A model generated the notes under the pieces. That model was not told the DNA's origin. It was given only the letters and a program-made list of their open reading frames with translations, and made no database searches. From Cystobacter ferrugineus (lineage in GTDB: Bacteria > Myxococcota > Myxococcia > Myxococcales > Myxococcaceae), in NCBI RefSeq assembly GCF_001887355.1, contig NZ_MPIN01000002.1, positions 844,510 through 908,509 on the forward strand: a stretch of 64,000 nucleotides of DNA, read 5' to 3'. Both the position numbers and the translations under genes were made by a program. This document shows, piece after piece, positions 1-9,997 of the stretch; positions within the stretch are counted from its first letter, which is position 1; each line of letters starts with the position of its first letter.

Positions 1-1
1 G

Positions 2-406
2 TTCGACTGGAAGGTGGGCGAGGACGCGTGGACGCCGGGCAACGGCTCCGACGATGCGCTGCGCTACATGGACGACCCGACGAAGGACGGCTACTCCATC
101 GACCACTACAGCAACTACCCGAAGCAGACGGAGGTGCACGGCTCGAGCGGCATCGCCAACAACGCCTTCTACCTGGTGACCGAGGGCGGGAAGAACCGCA
201 CGTCGGGCCTGGGCGTGGAGGGCGGTATCGGCATGGACAAGAGCCAGAAGATCTTCGGCCGGGCGCTCACCACGTACATGACGCCCAACACCACCTTCGC
301 CCAGGCGCGCGAGGCCACCGTCCAGGCGGCCACGGATCTGTACGGCGCGAAGTCGGTGGAGGTGCAGAAGGTGAAGGACGCCTGGACGGCGGTGGGCGTG
401 AAGTGA
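2..406 (+). CDS. M4 (thermolysin-like) metallopeptidase, C-terminal part
   Basis: This is the 3' end of a secreted zinc metallopeptidase; the reading frame is open to the left edge, so the start and the HExxH zinc site lie outside the window. The visible 134 residues match the C-terminal helical domain of the M4 family: a DHYSNY segment, then VHGSSGIANNAFYL, whose histidine corresponds to the transition-state histidine (His231) of thermolysin, then helices ending VKDAWTAVGVK. The family digests extracellular protein, which fits a predatory or scavenging bacterium. The domain is complete to its normal end. A hairpin follows 32 bases after the stop codon. Confidence 0.9.
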   Translation, partial: FDWKVGEDAWTPGNGSDDALRYMDDPTKDGYSIDHYSNYPKQTEVHGSSGIANNAFYLVTEGGKNRTSGLGVEGGIGMDKSQKIFGRALTTYMTPNTTFAQAREATVQAATDLYGAKSVEVQKVKDAWTAVGVK

Positions 407-437
407 GGCGTTGAGCTGTCCCCCCACCTGGACGTGA

Positions 438-471
438 CGAGCGCCTGGAGCCGCGAGGTTCCGGGCGCTCG
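438..471 (+). terminator. Hairpin terminator after the M4 peptidase gene
   Basis: Two perfectly complementary 8-base arms (438-445 and 464-471) are followed by a short T-run at 474-477. The position just after the peptidase stop codon fits an intrinsic terminator. The T-run is short, so efficiency is uncertain. Confidence 0.5.
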
Positions 472-490
472 CCATTTTCCCGGAACGGCT

Positions 491-506
491 GTCATCAGCT
501 GATGAC
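491..506. promoter_or_regulatory. Perfect 16-bp palindrome upstream of the repeat protein
   Basis: The bases GTCATCAGCTGATGAC read the same on both strands. The site lies in the 291-base gap between the peptidase gene and the next gene, about 190 bases before that gene's start. It could be a binding site for a dimeric regulator; nothing else ties it to a known factor. The rest of the gap shows no convincing gene. Confidence 0.3.
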
Positions 507-697
507 TCCAGTCACCAGGGGGCAAGGAGGGAGTCGTGATCCGTGCCGTGGGGACGGACGCGCAACCCCCGGTTTCCACGAGACTTCCCCCTCCAGCAGT
601 CGCCGCTGGGCCATGGCACGCCCACTGCAATACCCCTCGGCATCGCAGTCTTCGACGCTCTCCCGAGTCGCCTCCCCCTTCTCCCCTGGAGCCTCCC

Positions 698-1648
698 GTG
701 TCCATCGCCTCGCTCAAGAACAACCCCGCCGCCCTGTTCTCCACGATGAGCCAGCTCGCGGGGGTGGCGGCCAACGTCTCGCAAGGCCAGGGCAAGATCA
801 CCGCCCAGCTCGCCAGCCAGTTGTTCCAGACCATGTCGCAGCTCGCCGGGTCGCTCCAGCAGATCCAGTCGACCCTCGGCAAGAAGGACTCCTTCGCGCC
901 CCAGGCGACGGGCCAGGGCCTGCCGCAGTACGGCATGGGCGGACCCCAGGCGGGCCAGTCCAATCCGCTCGCGCAGCTCGCTCAGATGCTCCAGGCCCTG
1001 CAGGGGCTGCTCAATGGCGGTGCCCAGGGCCAGCTTCCAGGGGCCCAGGGCCAGCTTCCGGGGGCCCAGGGCCAGCTTCCGGGGGCCCAGGGCCAGCTTC
1101 CGGGCGCCGGCCAGCCGCAGCTTCCGGGCGGCAACACCGCGCTTCCCTTCGGAGACGCCGCCACCCTGCTGAAGAACCTGAAGACGGAGCAGGGCGCGCT
1201 GCTGGAGAAGATCTCCCAGGGCGTGCGCTCGGGCAACATCACCTCGCAGGAGCTCGGCCAGTTGATGCAGGGCGTGCAGCAGTTGGCCGCGGCGACGAAG
1301 AGCGCCTCGGCGGACGGGCAGGTCACGCTGGGTGAGGCGGCCAAGCTGTCTCAGATGAGCACGCAGAACATCCTGAACACCAAGGCGGCGTTCGAGAACG
1401 GCTCGAAGTCCTCCTTCGCGCCCTTCAATCCGGTGGCCCAGATCCAGGCCCAGCAGCTCGGCAACATCAGCCAGGGCGTCAAGCAGGGCACCATCAGCAA
1501 CGGCGAGCTGAGCATGCTCGCCCAGGAGCAGGGCGCGCTCGCCGACGCCCGGGGCCGCGCCTCCGGCTTCCAGGATGCCGGCAAGCTGCTGATGGCGCAG
1601 CAGATGCTCAACTCGAACATCCAGCTCGCCCGTCTCACCAACCTGTAG
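698..1648 (+). CDS. Unknown protein with GAQGQLP repeats and paired helix modules
   Basis: This is a 316-residue protein of unknown function. I chose the GTG at 698, preceded by GGAG at good spacing; the frame is open further upstream, but that part is proline/arginine-rich and looks non-coding. No signal peptide is visible. An N-terminal helical, Gln-rich part (residues about 1-100) is followed by four exact copies of a GAQGQLP heptad (108-135). Two related modules of about 65 residues follow, each beginning ISQGV(R/K)xGxI(T/S)xxEL, a loop-helix pattern reminiscent of EF-hand-like repeats in other bacterial proteins. The second module has lost the acidic DGxVT loop seen in the first. It may be a structural or calcium-responsive protein, which is a guess from the pattern only. 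Confidence 0.75.
   Translation: MSIASLKNNPAALFSTMSQLAGVAANVSQGQGKITAQLASQLFQTMSQLAGSLQQIQSTLGKKDSFAPQATGQGLPQYGMGGPQAGQSNPLAQLAQMLQALQGLLNGGAQGQLPGAQGQLPGAQGQLPGAQGQLPGAGQPQLPGGNTALPFGDAATLLKNLKTEQGALLEKISQGVRSGNITSQELGQLMQGVQQLAAATKSASADGQVTLGEAAKLSQMSTQNILNTKAAFENGSKSSFAPFNPVAQIQAQQLGNISQGVKQGTISNGELSMLAQEQGALADARGRASGFQDAGKLLMAQQMLNSNIQLARLTNL
1019..1102 (+). repeat. Four tandem 21-bp coding repeats
   Basis: Four in-frame copies of a 21-base unit encode GAQGQLP. They are nearly identical at the DNA level, with changes only near the unit ends. A fifth, degenerate copy follows. Near-identity of the DNA suggests recent expansion by slippage, so copy number may vary between strains. Confidence 0.9.
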
Positions 1649-1670
1649 TCCGCCGTTCAGCGGGCCTGGG

Positions 1671-2114
1671 TCAGGCGACCAGGCCGCTCTGCTGTGCGCG
1701 CAACTGGAGGATGAGCTGCTCGGCCTCCTCCCGCGTGGAGACGAAGTGGATGGTCTGCAACGACCGCTCCGTCGCGGCCTTCTCCATGACGTCGTCCAGG
1801 TGGGCCGCGAGCACCACCCCCTTGATCAACGCCTTGTGAACGAGGCGCGCTCCGAAATAGACGGTGGCGTGGAACCACTCGGGGCGCATGTGCTCGCTGA
1901 GGTAGTGCCGCACTTCTGGCTCGAGCGGCTCGGCCTCGCTCATGCTGCCCAGCGCGTACAGGCGCACCGACGTGCCCAGCTCGCGGTAGACTTCGACCAT
2001 GTGCGGGGCGTCCTCCAGCGTGAGCACTCCGCGGAAGTCGATCCTCAGGAGGTCGGGGGGCTCGAAGCGGAGCGTATGGGTTCCAATCCTCCACTCGCGA
2101 TGGCCGGGCGTCAT
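1671..2114 (-). CDS. STAS/SpoIIAA-like small protein
   Basis: This 147-residue cytoplasmic protein shows the alternating strand/helix pattern of SpoIIAA/STAS-like proteins (lipid or regulator binding): WRIGTHTLRFEPPDLLRIDF followed by a GVLTLEDA segment, a middle helix and a C-terminal (T/S)REEAEQLILQL helix. Similar short STAS-like proteins occur in many copies in myxobacterial genomes, mostly without known role. The ATG is preceded by GGAG at about five bases. It is convergent with the repeat protein gene, with only 22 bases between stop codons. Confidence 0.65.
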   Translation of the reverse strand: MTPGHREWRIGTHTLRFEPPDLLRIDFRGVLTLEDAPHMVEVYRELGTSVRLYALGSMSEAEPLEPEVRHYLSEHMRPEWFHATVYFGARLVHKALIKGVVLAAHLDDVMEKAATERSLQTIHFVSTREEAEQLILQLRAQQSGLVA

Positions 2115-2209
2115 TCACTCTCCAGGAACGAACCCCCATTCTAACCCAACTCCGCCTCCCCCCGGATGCGCCCGGTAGGTCTACACCTCGGGGAGAGTGG
2201 GTAGGACTC

Positions 2210-2602
2210 TCAGTCCGGCTGGGGGCCGCGGGGAGGCGGCCCTTCCCGCTGGAGGGCGGCGTACTCGTCGTCCGTGAAGACGCGGGAGCGGATGAGGAAG
2301 CGCACCCCCTCGGGGGCCTCCACGGAGAAGCCGCTGCCGCGCCCCTTCACCACATCCACCGTGAGGTGGGTGTGCTGCCAGTACTCGAACTGGGAGCCGC
2401 CGATGTAGAAGGGCGTGTCCACGATGGTGCCCAGGAAAACGTCTTCCTGGCCCACGCGGAACTCCTTGCGGGGAAAGCACATGGGCGCGCTGCCGTCACA
2501 GCACCCTCCGGACTGATGGAACAGGAGGGGGCCGTGGAGGCCCTGCATCTTGCGCAGCAGGGCCTCGGCGGCGGGCGTGACGGTGACGCGCTCGATGGGC
2601 AT
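2210..2602 (-). CDS. DUF779 family protein
   Basis: This 130-residue protein belongs to DUF779: it carries FHQSGGCCDGSAPMC, GTIVDTPFYIG and FEYWQHTHLTVDV. Function is unknown, but the family is very often encoded beside an exaC/aldA-type aldehyde dehydrogenase, as here. The start codon shares its A with the stop codon of the dehydrogenase (TAATG), so the two are probably translationally coupled. The Cys pair plus the QHTH histidines suggest metal binding, which is inference. A longer frame exists upstream but overlaps the dehydrogenase and is not credible. Confidence 0.9.
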   Translation of the reverse strand: MPIERVTVTPAAEALLRKMQGLHGPLLFHQSGGCCDGSAPMCFPRKEFRVGQEDVFLGTIVDTPFYIGGSQFEYWQHTHLTVDVVKGRGSGFSVEAPEGVRFLIRSRVFTDDEYAALQREGPPPRGPQPD

Positions 2603-4131
2603 TAGAAGAACCCCATGGGCTTGGGGTCGTAGCTGACGAGCATGTTCTTCGTCTGCTGGTAGTGCGAGAGCATCATCTTGTGCGTCTCGCGGCCGATGCC
2701 CGATTGCTTGTAGCCGCCGAACGCCGCGTGCGCCGGGTAGAGGTGGTAGCAATTGACCCACACGCGGCCCGCCTGGATGGCGCGGCCCATGCGGTAGGCG
2801 GTGTTCGTGTCGCGCGCCCACACGCCGGCGCCCAGGCCGTAGAGCGTGTCATTGGCGAGCGCCAGCGCGTCCTCCAGGTCCTTGAACTTCGTCACCGACA
2901 CCACCGGGCCGAAGATCTCCTCCTGGAAGATGCGCATGCGGTTGTGGCCCTCGAAGATGGTGGGCTGCACGTAGTAGCCCTCGGCGAGCGCTCCGGCCAG
3001 GCTCGCGCGCTCGCCCCCGAGCAGCACCTTGGCGCCCTCCTTCCGGCCGATGTCGAAGTACGAGAGGATCTTCTCGAGCTGATCATTGGACGCCTGCGCG
3101 CCGATCATCGTCGCGGTGTCCAGCGGGTTGCCCTGGACGATCCTCCGGGTGCGCTCGATGGCCTTGTGCATGAAGTCGTCGTAGAAGCTCTCCTGGACGA
3201 GCGCGCGCGAGGGGCAGGTGCACACCTCGCCCTGGTTGAGGGCGAACATGCTGAAGCCCTCGAGCGCCTTCTGGGCGAAGTCATCGTCCTTGGAGAACAC
3301 GTCCGCGAAGAAGATGTTGGGCGACTTGCCGCCCAGCTCCAGCGTCACGGGAATGAGGTTCTCGCTCGCGTACTGCATGATGAGCCGGCCGGTGGTCGTC
3401 TCGCCGGTGAAGGCCACCTTGGCCACGCGCTTGCTGCTCGCCAGCGGCTTGCCGGCCTCGATGCCAAACCCATTGACGATGTTGAGCACGCCGGGGGGCA
3501 GGAGGTCGCCCACCAGCTCGGCGAACTTGAGGATGGTGACGGGCGTCTGCTCGGCGGGCTTGAGCACCACGCAGTTGCCGGCGGCGAGCGCGGGGGCCAG
3601 CTTCCACGCCGCCATGAGCAGGGGGAAGTTCCAGGGGATGATCTGCGCCACCACGCCGAGCGGCTCCTGGAAGTGGTAGGCGACGGTGTCCGCGTCGAGC
3701 TCCGACAGGCTGCCTTCCTGGGAGCGCAGGCAGCTCGCGAAGTAGCGGAAGTGGTCCACGGCGAGTGGCAGGTCCGCGGCGAGCGTCTCGCGGATGGGCT
3801 TGCCGTTGTCCCACGTCTCGGAGACGGCGAGCATCTCCAGGTTGGCCTGCATCCGGTCGGCGATCTTCTGGAGGATGTCGGCGCGGGCGGCGGGCGAGGT
3901 GCGGCCCCAGGCGGCGCGGGCCTTGTGGGCGGCGTCGAGCGCCTTCTCCACGTCCTCGGCGCTCGAGCGAGGCACCTCGCAGAAGGGCTTTCCGGTCACG
4001 GGGCTGATGTTCTCGAAGTACTGGCCCTTCACGGGCGGCACGAATTCCCCGCCGATGTAGTTGCCATAGCGGGGGAGGTACTGGACCTTGCTGCCCTTCT
4101 GACCCGGTGCTTCATAGACCGTCGACGACAT
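2602..4131 (-). CDS. NAD-dependent aldehyde dehydrogenase (ExaC/AldA type)
   Basis: This enzyme oxidises aldehydes to carboxylic acids with NAD(P)+. At 509 residues it has the full family length. Visible motifs are IPWNFP with the oxyanion Asn near residue 168, the FTGETTTG cofactor loop near 241-250, general base Glu265 in LELGGKS, and catalytic Cys304 in [11 protein letters not shown]. The NQGxVCTC context is typical of the ExaC/AldB acetaldehyde-type subgroup, which is the one accompanied by DUF779. The ATG has a GAGG ribosome site. It is the first gene of a two-gene operon and is divergent from the radical SAM gene. Confidence 0.95.
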   Translation of the reverse strand: MSSTVYEAPGQKGSKVQYLPRYGNYIGGEFVPPVKGQYFENISPVTGKPFCEVPRSSAEDVEKALDAAHKARAAWGRTSPAARADILQKIADRMQANLEMLAVSETWDNGKPIRETLAADLPLAVDHFRYFASCLRSQEGSLSELDADTVAYHFQEPLGVVAQIIPWNFPLLMAAWKLAPALAAGNCVVLKPAEQTPVTILKFAELVGDLLPPGVLNIVNGFGIEAGKPLASSKRVAKVAFTGETTTGRLIMQYASENLIPVTLELGGKSPNIFFADVFSKDDDFAQKALEGFSMFALNQGEVCTCPSRALVQESFYDDFMHKAIERTRRIVQGNPLDTATMIGAQASNDQLEKILSYFDIGRKEGAKVLLGGERASLAGALAEGYYVQPTIFEGHNRMRIFQEEIFGPVVSVTKFKDLEDALALANDTLYGLGAGVWARDTNTAYRMGRAIQAGRVWVNCYHLYPAHAAFGGYKQSGIGRETHKMMLSHYQQTKNMLVSYDPKPMGFF

Positions 4132-4247
4132 GCGGACCTCGGGGGTAGGGGGTGGTTCGTGGTGATGGGAAGACAGACATGCGGGTGGGGAGCCCTCCCA
4201 TCAACGCCGCGCATGAGAGCATCCGCTCGTCCGGCACGCAAGCCATG

Positions 4248-4277
4248 CAGGCAGGCATGAGCATGCGATGGCCTGCC
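4248..4277. other. Imperfect inverted repeat between divergent genes
   Basis: Arms at 4250-4256 and 4271-4277 are perfectly complementary (GGCAGGC/GCCTGCC) and extend outward with one mismatch. It lies in the 207-base region between the divergent dehydrogenase and radical SAM genes, where both promoters should be. It could be an operator or a leader hairpin. Confidence 0.3.
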
Positions 4278-4338
4278 CGCCTGTCTGCTGATTCGCTTCA
4301 CGGCGCCTCGCGTCAGGGGGAGTGACTAGGCTTTCCGA

Positions 4339-5589
4339 ATGGACGTGCGCAAGAAGCTGGAGATCCTCGCCGATGCCGCCAAGTACGACGCCTCGTGTTC
4401 GAGCAGCGGCGGCCAACGCAAGGCGGCGAAGGAGGGACTCGGCAGCGTGGAGGGCATGGGTATCTGCCACAGTTACACGCCGGACGGCCGGTGTGTGTCA
4501 TTGCTGAAGATATTGCTCACCAATTTCTGTATCTATGATTGTCAATACTGTATCAACCGCATCTCCAGCGACACGGCCCGGGCGCGCTTCACGCCCGACG
4601 AGGTGGTGCGGCTCACGCTCGACTTCTACAAGCGCAACTACATCGAGGGGTTGTTCCTCAGCTCCGGCGTCATCAAGAGCCCGGACTACACGATGGAGCA
4701 GCTCGTCGAGGTGGCGCGCACGTTGCGCGAGGTGCATCGGTTCCAGGGCTACATCCACCTCAAGACGGTGCCGGGCGCCTCGAAGGAGCTCATCGACGCG
4801 GCGGGCCGGCACGCGGACCGGCTGAGCGCCAACATCGAGCTGCCCACGGAGACGGATCTGCGCAAGCTCGCGCCGGAGAAGAGCTTCGCCGTCACGGGCG
4901 AGACGATGAAGGAGATCTCCACGCGGGTGGCTCGGTCCAAGGCCGAGCGCGAGGAGAGCCCCAAGGCGCCGAAGTTCGCCCCCGCGGGGCAGAGCACGCA
5001 GATGATCGTCGGCGCCACGCCCACGCCGGACGCGGCCATCCTCGACACCGCGAGCCGGCTCTATTCGCGCTTCGGGCTCAAGCGCGTGTACTACTCGGCC
5101 TACAGCCCCATTCCGCTCGTGGACGCGCGGCTGCCCGCCAAGGCCCCACCGCTCGTGCGCGAGCACCGGCTGTACCAGGCGGACTGGCTGCTGCGCTTCT
5201 ATGGCTTTCGCGTGGACGAGCTCGCGCCGCCCGAGCATCCGGACCTGTCGCTGGAGATGGATCCGAAGCTCGCGTGGGCGCTGCGCCGGCGCGAGTCGTT
5301 CCCGGTGGATGTGAACCGGGCCCCGCGCGAGTGGTTGCTGCGCGTGCCGGGAATGGGCGTGCGCACGGTGGACCGGTTGATCCGCATCCGCCGGTGGCAC
5401 CGCATCACGCTCGCGGATCTGGCGCGGCTGCGGGTGCCGCTCACGCGGGTGAAGCCCTTCATCGTGACGGCGGACCACCGGCCCACGGGGCTGTTGGACT
5501 CGCCCCGGCTCGCCGAGCGGGTGACGCCGCCCGCCACGCAGCTCTCCCTGTTCACCGCCGCCCACGAGGCGCGCACGGGAGAGCTCTGA
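4339..5589 (+). CDS. Putative DNA modification/repair radical SAM protein
   Basis: This 416-residue protein has a radical SAM cluster motif CxxxCxxC at Cys64, Cys68 and Cys71 (NFCIYDCQYC) and, near the C-terminus, a helix-hairpin-helix segment (RVPGMGVRTVDRL, about residues 333-345) that would bind DNA. This combination is the family annotated as putative DNA modification/repair radical SAM protein, conserved beside a DUF4130-type DNA metabolism protein. The reaction is unknown. The stop codon overlaps the ATG of the next gene by one base (TGATG), and that partner is indeed the DUF4130-UdgX fusion. The pair therefore very probably acts together on damaged or modified DNA. Confidence 0.9.
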   Translation: MDVRKKLEILADAAKYDASCSSSGGQRKAAKEGLGSVEGMGICHSYTPDGRCVSLLKILLTNFCIYDCQYCINRISSDTARARFTPDEVVRLTLDFYKRNYIEGLFLSSGVIKSPDYTMEQLVEVARTLREVHRFQGYIHLKTVPGASKELIDAAGRHADRLSANIELPTETDLRKLAPEKSFAVTGETMKEISTRVARSKAEREESPKAPKFAPAGQSTQMIVGATPTPDAAILDTASRLYSRFGLKRVYYSAYSPIPLVDARLPAKAPPLVREHRLYQADWLLRFYGFRVDELAPPEHPDLSLEMDPKLAWALRRRESFPVDVNRAPREWLLRVPGMGVRTVDRLIRIRRWHRITLADLARLRVPLTRVKPFIVTADHRPTGLLDSPRLAERVTPPATQLSLFTAAHEARTGEL

Positions 5590-6989
5590 TGCGGGTGGAG
5601 GTGGGGCCGGACCTGGAGTCCTTCCGCGCGGCGGCGCGGGGGTTGCTCGTGCGGGGCGTGCCCCCGGAGCGGGTGCTCTTCACGGAGGAGCGGGACTCGC
5701 AGGGCTCGCTGCTCGCGCCGGAGTCGGTGCCGGCGAGTGCTCCCGTGGCGGGGCTGGCGGTACCCCCGGCGTTCCTGGAACTGGCGGAGAAGGTGGCGTG
5801 TCACCGTGCTCCCGAGCGCTGGGGCCTGCTCTACCGGGTGCTGTGGCGGCTCACCCATGGTGAGCGCAAGCTGCTGGAGGTGGAGAGCGACGCGGACGTG
5901 TACCGGCTGCTCTCGCTCGCCAAGGCGGTGCAACGCGACGCGCACAAGATGAAGGCGTTCGTGCGCTTCCGGCGGGTGGAGCGGGAAGGGGAGGAGTACT
6001 TCATCGCGTGGCACCGGCCCGAGCACCTCGTGGTGCGCTACGTGGCGCCCTTCTTCGCGCGGCGCTTTCCCTCCATGCGCTGGAGCATCCTCACGCCGGA
6101 CGCGAGCGTGTCGTGGGACCTGGAGCGGTTGCTGTTCGGGCCCGGGGTGCCGCGCTCCGAGGCGCCCGGGGAGGACGCGCTGGAGGAGATGTGGGGGACG
6201 TACTACGCGTCGACCTTCAATCCGGCGCGGCTCAACGTGAGGGCCATGCGTGCGGAGATGCCCCGGAAGCACTGGTCGACGCTGCCGGAGGCCCGGCTCA
6301 TTCCGGAGCTGGTGCGCCAGGCACCGGAGCGCACCGCGCGCATGGTGCGTCCGCGCCTCGAGGTGTCCGAGTCGAGCCGCTTCCTGCCGGAGCAGCGTGA
6401 CATCGCCTCGCTGGCCGAGGCGGCGAAGGGGTGCCGGGCGTGTCCGTTGCACGAGCGGGCGACGCGGACGGTGTTCGGCGAGGGGCCGGAGGACGCCCGG
6501 CTGATGCTGGTGGGAGAGCAGCCCGGAGACACGGAGGACCGGGAGGGCCGGCCCTTCATTGGTCCGGCGGGCCGGCTGCTGGACGAGGTGCTCGCGGGCG
6601 TGGGGTTGAAGCGCGAGGAGTTGTACGTCACCAACGCGGTGAAGCACTTCGGGTGGATGGGGGAGGAGAAGCAGCGGCTGCACGCGAAGCCCGGCCGGCG
6701 CGAGGTGCTCGCGTGCAAGGCGTGGCTGCACGCGGAGGTGGAGCGGGTGAAGCCGAGGATGATCGTCTGCCTGGGGGCCACGGCGGCGCAGTCCTTCCTG
6801 GGGCCGGGCTTTCGCATCAACCTGAGCCGGGGGCAGGTGTTCGAGACGCCCTGGGCGAAGGCGTGGATGGCGACCTTCCACCCCTCGGCGCTCCTGCGCA
6901 TGCCGGACGAGCGGGCACGGGTGGAAGCCCGGCGGCACTTCGAGGAGGATCTGCGCAAGGTGGCGGACACGCTGCGCGCGCTCGGGTGA
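5589..6989 (+). CDS. udgX: DUF4130 domain fused to UdgX-type uracil-DNA glycosylase
   Basis: This 466-residue fusion has an N-terminal DUF4130 domain (about 1-260, partner domain of the radical SAM protein) joined to a UdgX uracil-DNA glycosylase (about 275-466). UdgX removes uracil and becomes covalently joined to the abasic site through a histidine. Seen here: motif A GEQPGD at 309-314, a [17 protein letters not shown] segment, likely 4Fe-4S ligands Cys282, Cys285, Cys376 and Cys394, and His365 in the R-loop, which I align with the nucleophile. The loop reads EKQRLH rather than the usual GKRRIH. The HPSALLR motif is present. The ATG overlaps the upstream stop, so the long frame starting near 4539 is a shadow. 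Confidence 0.92.
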   Translation: MRVEVGPDLESFRAAARGLLVRGVPPERVLFTEERDSQGSLLAPESVPASAPVAGLAVPPAFLELAEKVACHRAPERWGLLYRVLWRLTHGERKLLEVESDADVYRLLSLAKAVQRDAHKMKAFVRFRRVEREGEEYFIAWHRPEHLVVRYVAPFFARRFPSMRWSILTPDASVSWDLERLLFGPGVPRSEAPGEDALEEMWGTYYASTFNPARLNVRAMRAEMPRKHWSTLPEARLIPELVRQAPERTARMVRPRLEVSESSRFLPEQRDIASLAEAAKGCRACPLHERATRTVFGEGPEDARLMLVGEQPGDTEDREGRPFIGPAGRLLDEVLAGVGLKREELYVTNAVKHFGWMGEEKQRLHAKPGRREVLACKAWLHAEVERVKPRMIVCLGATAAQSFLGPGFRINLSRGQVFETPWAKAWMATFHPSALLRMPDERARVEARRHFEEDLRKVADTLRALG

Positions 6990-7036
6990 ACGCCCGGGTT
7001 GCGCGGCGCACGCCGGGAGGGTTAGGAGCACCTCCC

Positions 7037-9985
7037 ATGTCCGCCTTCGCTCAGTTGTTGGAAACCGTCCGGAAGGAAGCCCGCCCTGGCATCTGGACCG
7101 TCGGGGTGAACCTCGCCCGCTCGGGGGCCGTCGCGCTGCAGAAGCGCACGGACAAGGAGCTTCAACTCCGGGTGAAGGCGCCCGGGCGTACCGTGGCCCT
7201 CACCGTGTCGCTCTACCCGGCCGACGATGTCTGGGAATGTGACTGCCCGAGCCAGGTGGACCCGTGCGAGCACGTGGTGGCCGCGGCCATCTCCGTGCAA
7301 CAGGCGGAGAAGCAGGAAACGCCCATGGAGGTGACCACGGAGCGCTGGTCGCGCGTGGTGTACCGCTTCTCCCGCGCCGAGGGCGGCCTGGCATTGCATC
7401 GGGAGATCGCCCACGCGGATGGGAAGACGGAGCCGCTGGAGGACAGCCTCGCCTCCCTCATGGCCAGGCCCGCCCGCGCCGCGAAGCTCCAGGTGGAGCA
7501 GTCGGATCTGCTCGCGGATCGGCTCCTGGAGAAGCGTGTCCGGGGCGCCCTGCCTCCCGAGCGTCTGGAATCCCTGCTCAAGGTGCTCGAGGGGGCGCGC
7601 AACGTGCTGCTCGACGGGATGCCGATCGCCGTCTCGGATGAGATCGTCTACCCGCGCGCGCTGGTGGAGGACCGGGGCGGGCAGTTCGTCATCACCGTGG
7701 CGAAGGACCCGCGCATCACCGACGTGGTGAGCCCCGGGGTCGCCGTGTGTGGTGACGCGCTGGCCCGTCTGGGCGAGACGAAGGTGACGGGCGCGTGGCT
7801 GGAGAACCTGCCGAACACGCGCACCTACCCGGCCGAGCAGATGGGAGAAATCTCCTCGAAGGTGCTGCCGGAGCTGGCCAGGCGCATGCCCATCGACATG
7901 CGCAGCCGGCGTCTGCCGTCGCTCGATCGCGATCTCAAGCCGCGCATCCTCGTGGAGTTGCAGCAGTTGGAGTCGGGCCTGTCGGTGATGCCCACGCTCG
8001 TCTACGGCGCGCCGCCCTCGGTGCGCATCGACAACGGGCGCATGGTGTACCTGCGCGGCTCGGTGCCCGTGCGCGACGAGGTGGCCGAGCAGAAGCTCAT
8101 CCATCAGTTGCGCGACGAGCTGAACCTGGTGCCCGGGCGGCGCGTGACGGTGCAGGGCCAGGAGATGGTGCGCTGGGCGGACAAGCTGCGGCGCTGGCGG
8201 GGAGACCTCGCCGGAGACGCGGCGGGCGTGGTGAGCCCGGACATGCGGCTGGTGCCCTCGCTCCGCGTGGAGTCCAACGTGCAGGGCCCCGGCATGCCCG
8301 AGGTGCGCTTCACGCTCGACTTCCAGGTGGAGGGCGTCAAGGGCGGGCCGAAGACGGTGGACGCCGCGGCGGTGGTGCGCGCCTGGAACGAGGGGCTGGG
8401 GCTCGTGCCGCTCGAGGGTGGTGGTTGGGCGCCGCTGCCCCGGGCGTGGCTGGACAAGAACGGCGCGCGCGTGGCGGATCTGCTCGCGGCGCGGCAGGCC
8501 GATGGCAAGGTGGCCGCCTTCGCCCTGCCGGAGCTGAAGACGCTGTGCGAGACGCTGGAGCAGCCGCCTCCGCCGGGGCTCGACAAGCTGGCGCCGCTCG
8601 TCGAGGGCTTCGAGAAGCTGCCGGCGCCCGTGCTGCCGGCGGATCTCACCGCGACGCTGCGCTCCTATCAGTTGCAGGGCGTGAGCTGGCTGGGCTTCCT
8701 GAAGAGCGCGGGGCTCGGTGGCATCCTCGCGGACGACATGGGCCTCGGCAAGACGCTCCAGACGATCTGCACGCTGGGCTCGCGCTCGCTCGTCGTGTGT
8801 CCCACGAGCGTGCTGCCCAACTGGGCCGGGGAGCTCAAGCGCTTCCGCCCCTCGCTCAAGGTGTGCGTGTACCACGGGCCGGGCCGTGCGCTGGATGAGT
8901 CGGCCGATGTGACGATCACCACGTATGCCCTGCTGCGGTTGGACGCGGCGGTGCTCGGGGGGCGCACCTGGGACGCGGTGGTGCTCGACGAGGCCCAGGC
9001 CATCAAGAATCCGGAGAGCCAGGTGGCGCGCGCGGCGTTCGGCCTCCAGGCGAACTTCCGTCTGGCATTGAGCGGCACGCCGCTGGAGAACCGGCTGGAG
9101 GAACTCTGGAGCCTGATGCACTTCACCAACCCGGGGCTGCTCGGGGCGCGCCGGCAGTTCGAGGAGAAGGTGGCGCGGCCCATCGCGGATGGGCAGAAGG
9201 GGGCGGCGGAGGGATTGCGCCGGCGCATCCGGCCCTTCGTGCTGCGCCGGCTCAAGCGCGAGGTGGCGCCCGAGCTGCCGCCGCGCACCGAGTCCGTCAT
9301 GCACGTGTCGTTGGATGAGCGCGAGCGCTCGGTCTACGACGCGGTGATGGCGGCGACGCGCGCGGAGGTGGTGGCGCTGTTGAACGAGGGTGGCAACGTG
9401 CTCAAGGCGCTCGAGGCGCTGTTGCGGCTGCGTCAGGCGGCGTGCCACTCGGCGCTGGTGCCGGGCCAGCGGGCGAACACGTCCTCGAAGGTGCAGACGC
9501 TCGTGGATGCGCTGGGCACGGCGGTGTCCGAGGGCCACAAGGCGCTGGTGTTCTCGCAGTGGACGTCGCTGTTGGATCTCATCGAGCCGCACCTGAAGAC
9601 GGCGGGCATTGCCTTCGATCGGCTGGATGGAGCGACGGCGAACCGGGGCGAGGTGACGGAGCGCTTCCAGGGACAGGATGGGGCGCCGGTTCTGCTCATG
9701 TCGCTCAAGGCGGGCGGCACGGGCCTGAACCTGACCGCGGCGGACCACGTGTTCCTGATGGATCCCTGGTGGAATCCGGCGGCCGAGGCGCAGGCGGCGG
9801 ACCGGGCGCACCGCATTGGGCAGGAGCGGCCGGTGATGGTCTACCGGCTGGTGTCGCAGGGCACGGTGGAGGAGCGCATCCTGGGGTTGCAGGAGAAGAA
9901 GCGCGCCCTCTTCGAGGCGGCCCTGAGCGAGGCCTCCACCGCGACGGCCATCACCCGGGACGATCTGCTCGAGTTGTTCGCCTGA
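7037..9985 (+). CDS. SNF2-family helicase with N-terminal SWIM zinc finger
   Basis: This is a 982-residue DNA-dependent ATPase of the Swi2/Snf2 type. A SWIM zinc motif lies at Cys68-x-Cys70 and Cys77-x-His79. A long middle region is typical of bacterial SNF2-associated domains. The helicase core follows, with Walker A DDMGLGKT (Lys572), DEAQ at 651-654, [14 protein letters not shown], and the C-terminal lobe [20 protein letters not shown] and ADRAHRIGQ. The ATG has an AGGAG site eight bases away and starts 47 bases after the UdgX gene, same strand, so it may join the repair operon. Likely role: remodelling protein-DNA complexes during transcription or repair; the specific target is unknown. 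Confidence 0.93.
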   Translation: MSAFAQLLETVRKEARPGIWTVGVNLARSGAVALQKRTDKELQLRVKAPGRTVALTVSLYPADDVWECDCPSQVDPCEHVVAAAISVQQAEKQETPMEVTTERWSRVVYRFSRAEGGLALHREIAHADGKTEPLEDSLASLMARPARAAKLQVEQSDLLADRLLEKRVRGALPPERLESLLKVLEGARNVLLDGMPIAVSDEIVYPRALVEDRGGQFVITVAKDPRITDVVSPGVAVCGDALARLGETKVTGAWLENLPNTRTYPAEQMGEISSKVLPELARRMPIDMRSRRLPSLDRDLKPRILVELQQLESGLSVMPTLVYGAPPSVRIDNGRMVYLRGSVPVRDEVAEQKLIHQLRDELNLVPGRRVTVQGQEMVRWADKLRRWRGDLAGDAAGVVSPDMRLVPSLRVESNVQGPGMPEVRFTLDFQVEGVKGGPKTVDAAAVVRAWNEGLGLVPLEGGGWAPLPRAWLDKNGARVADLLAARQADGKVAAFALPELKTLCETLEQPPPPGLDKLAPLVEGFEKLPAPVLPADLTATLRSYQLQGVSWLGFLKSAGLGGILADDMGLGKTLQTICTLGSRSLVVCPTSVLPNWAGELKRFRPSLKVCVYHGPGRALDESADVTITTYALLRLDAAVLGGRTWDAVVLDEAQAIKNPESQVARAAFGLQANFRLALSGTPLENRLEELWSLMHFTNPGLLGARRQFEEKVARPIADGQKGAAEGLRRRIRPFVLRRLKREVAPELPPRTESVMHVSLDERERSVYDAVMAATRAEVVALLNEGGNVLKALEALLRLRQAACHSALVPGQRANTSSKVQTLVDALGTAVSEGHKALVFSQWTSLLDLIEPHLKTAGIAFDRLDGATANRGEVTERFQGQDGAPVLLMSLKAGGTGLNLTAADHVFLMDPWWNPAAEAQAADRAHRIGQERPVMVYRLVSQGTVEERILGLQEKKRALFEAALSEASTATAITRDDLLELFA

Positions 9986-9997
9986 GCGGGCCCGCGA

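Noticed and set aside
2662-4260. 532-codon frame opposite the aldehyde dehydrogenase
   Set aside because: Composition is shadow-like and the reverse strand has a full enzyme with all catalytic motifs.
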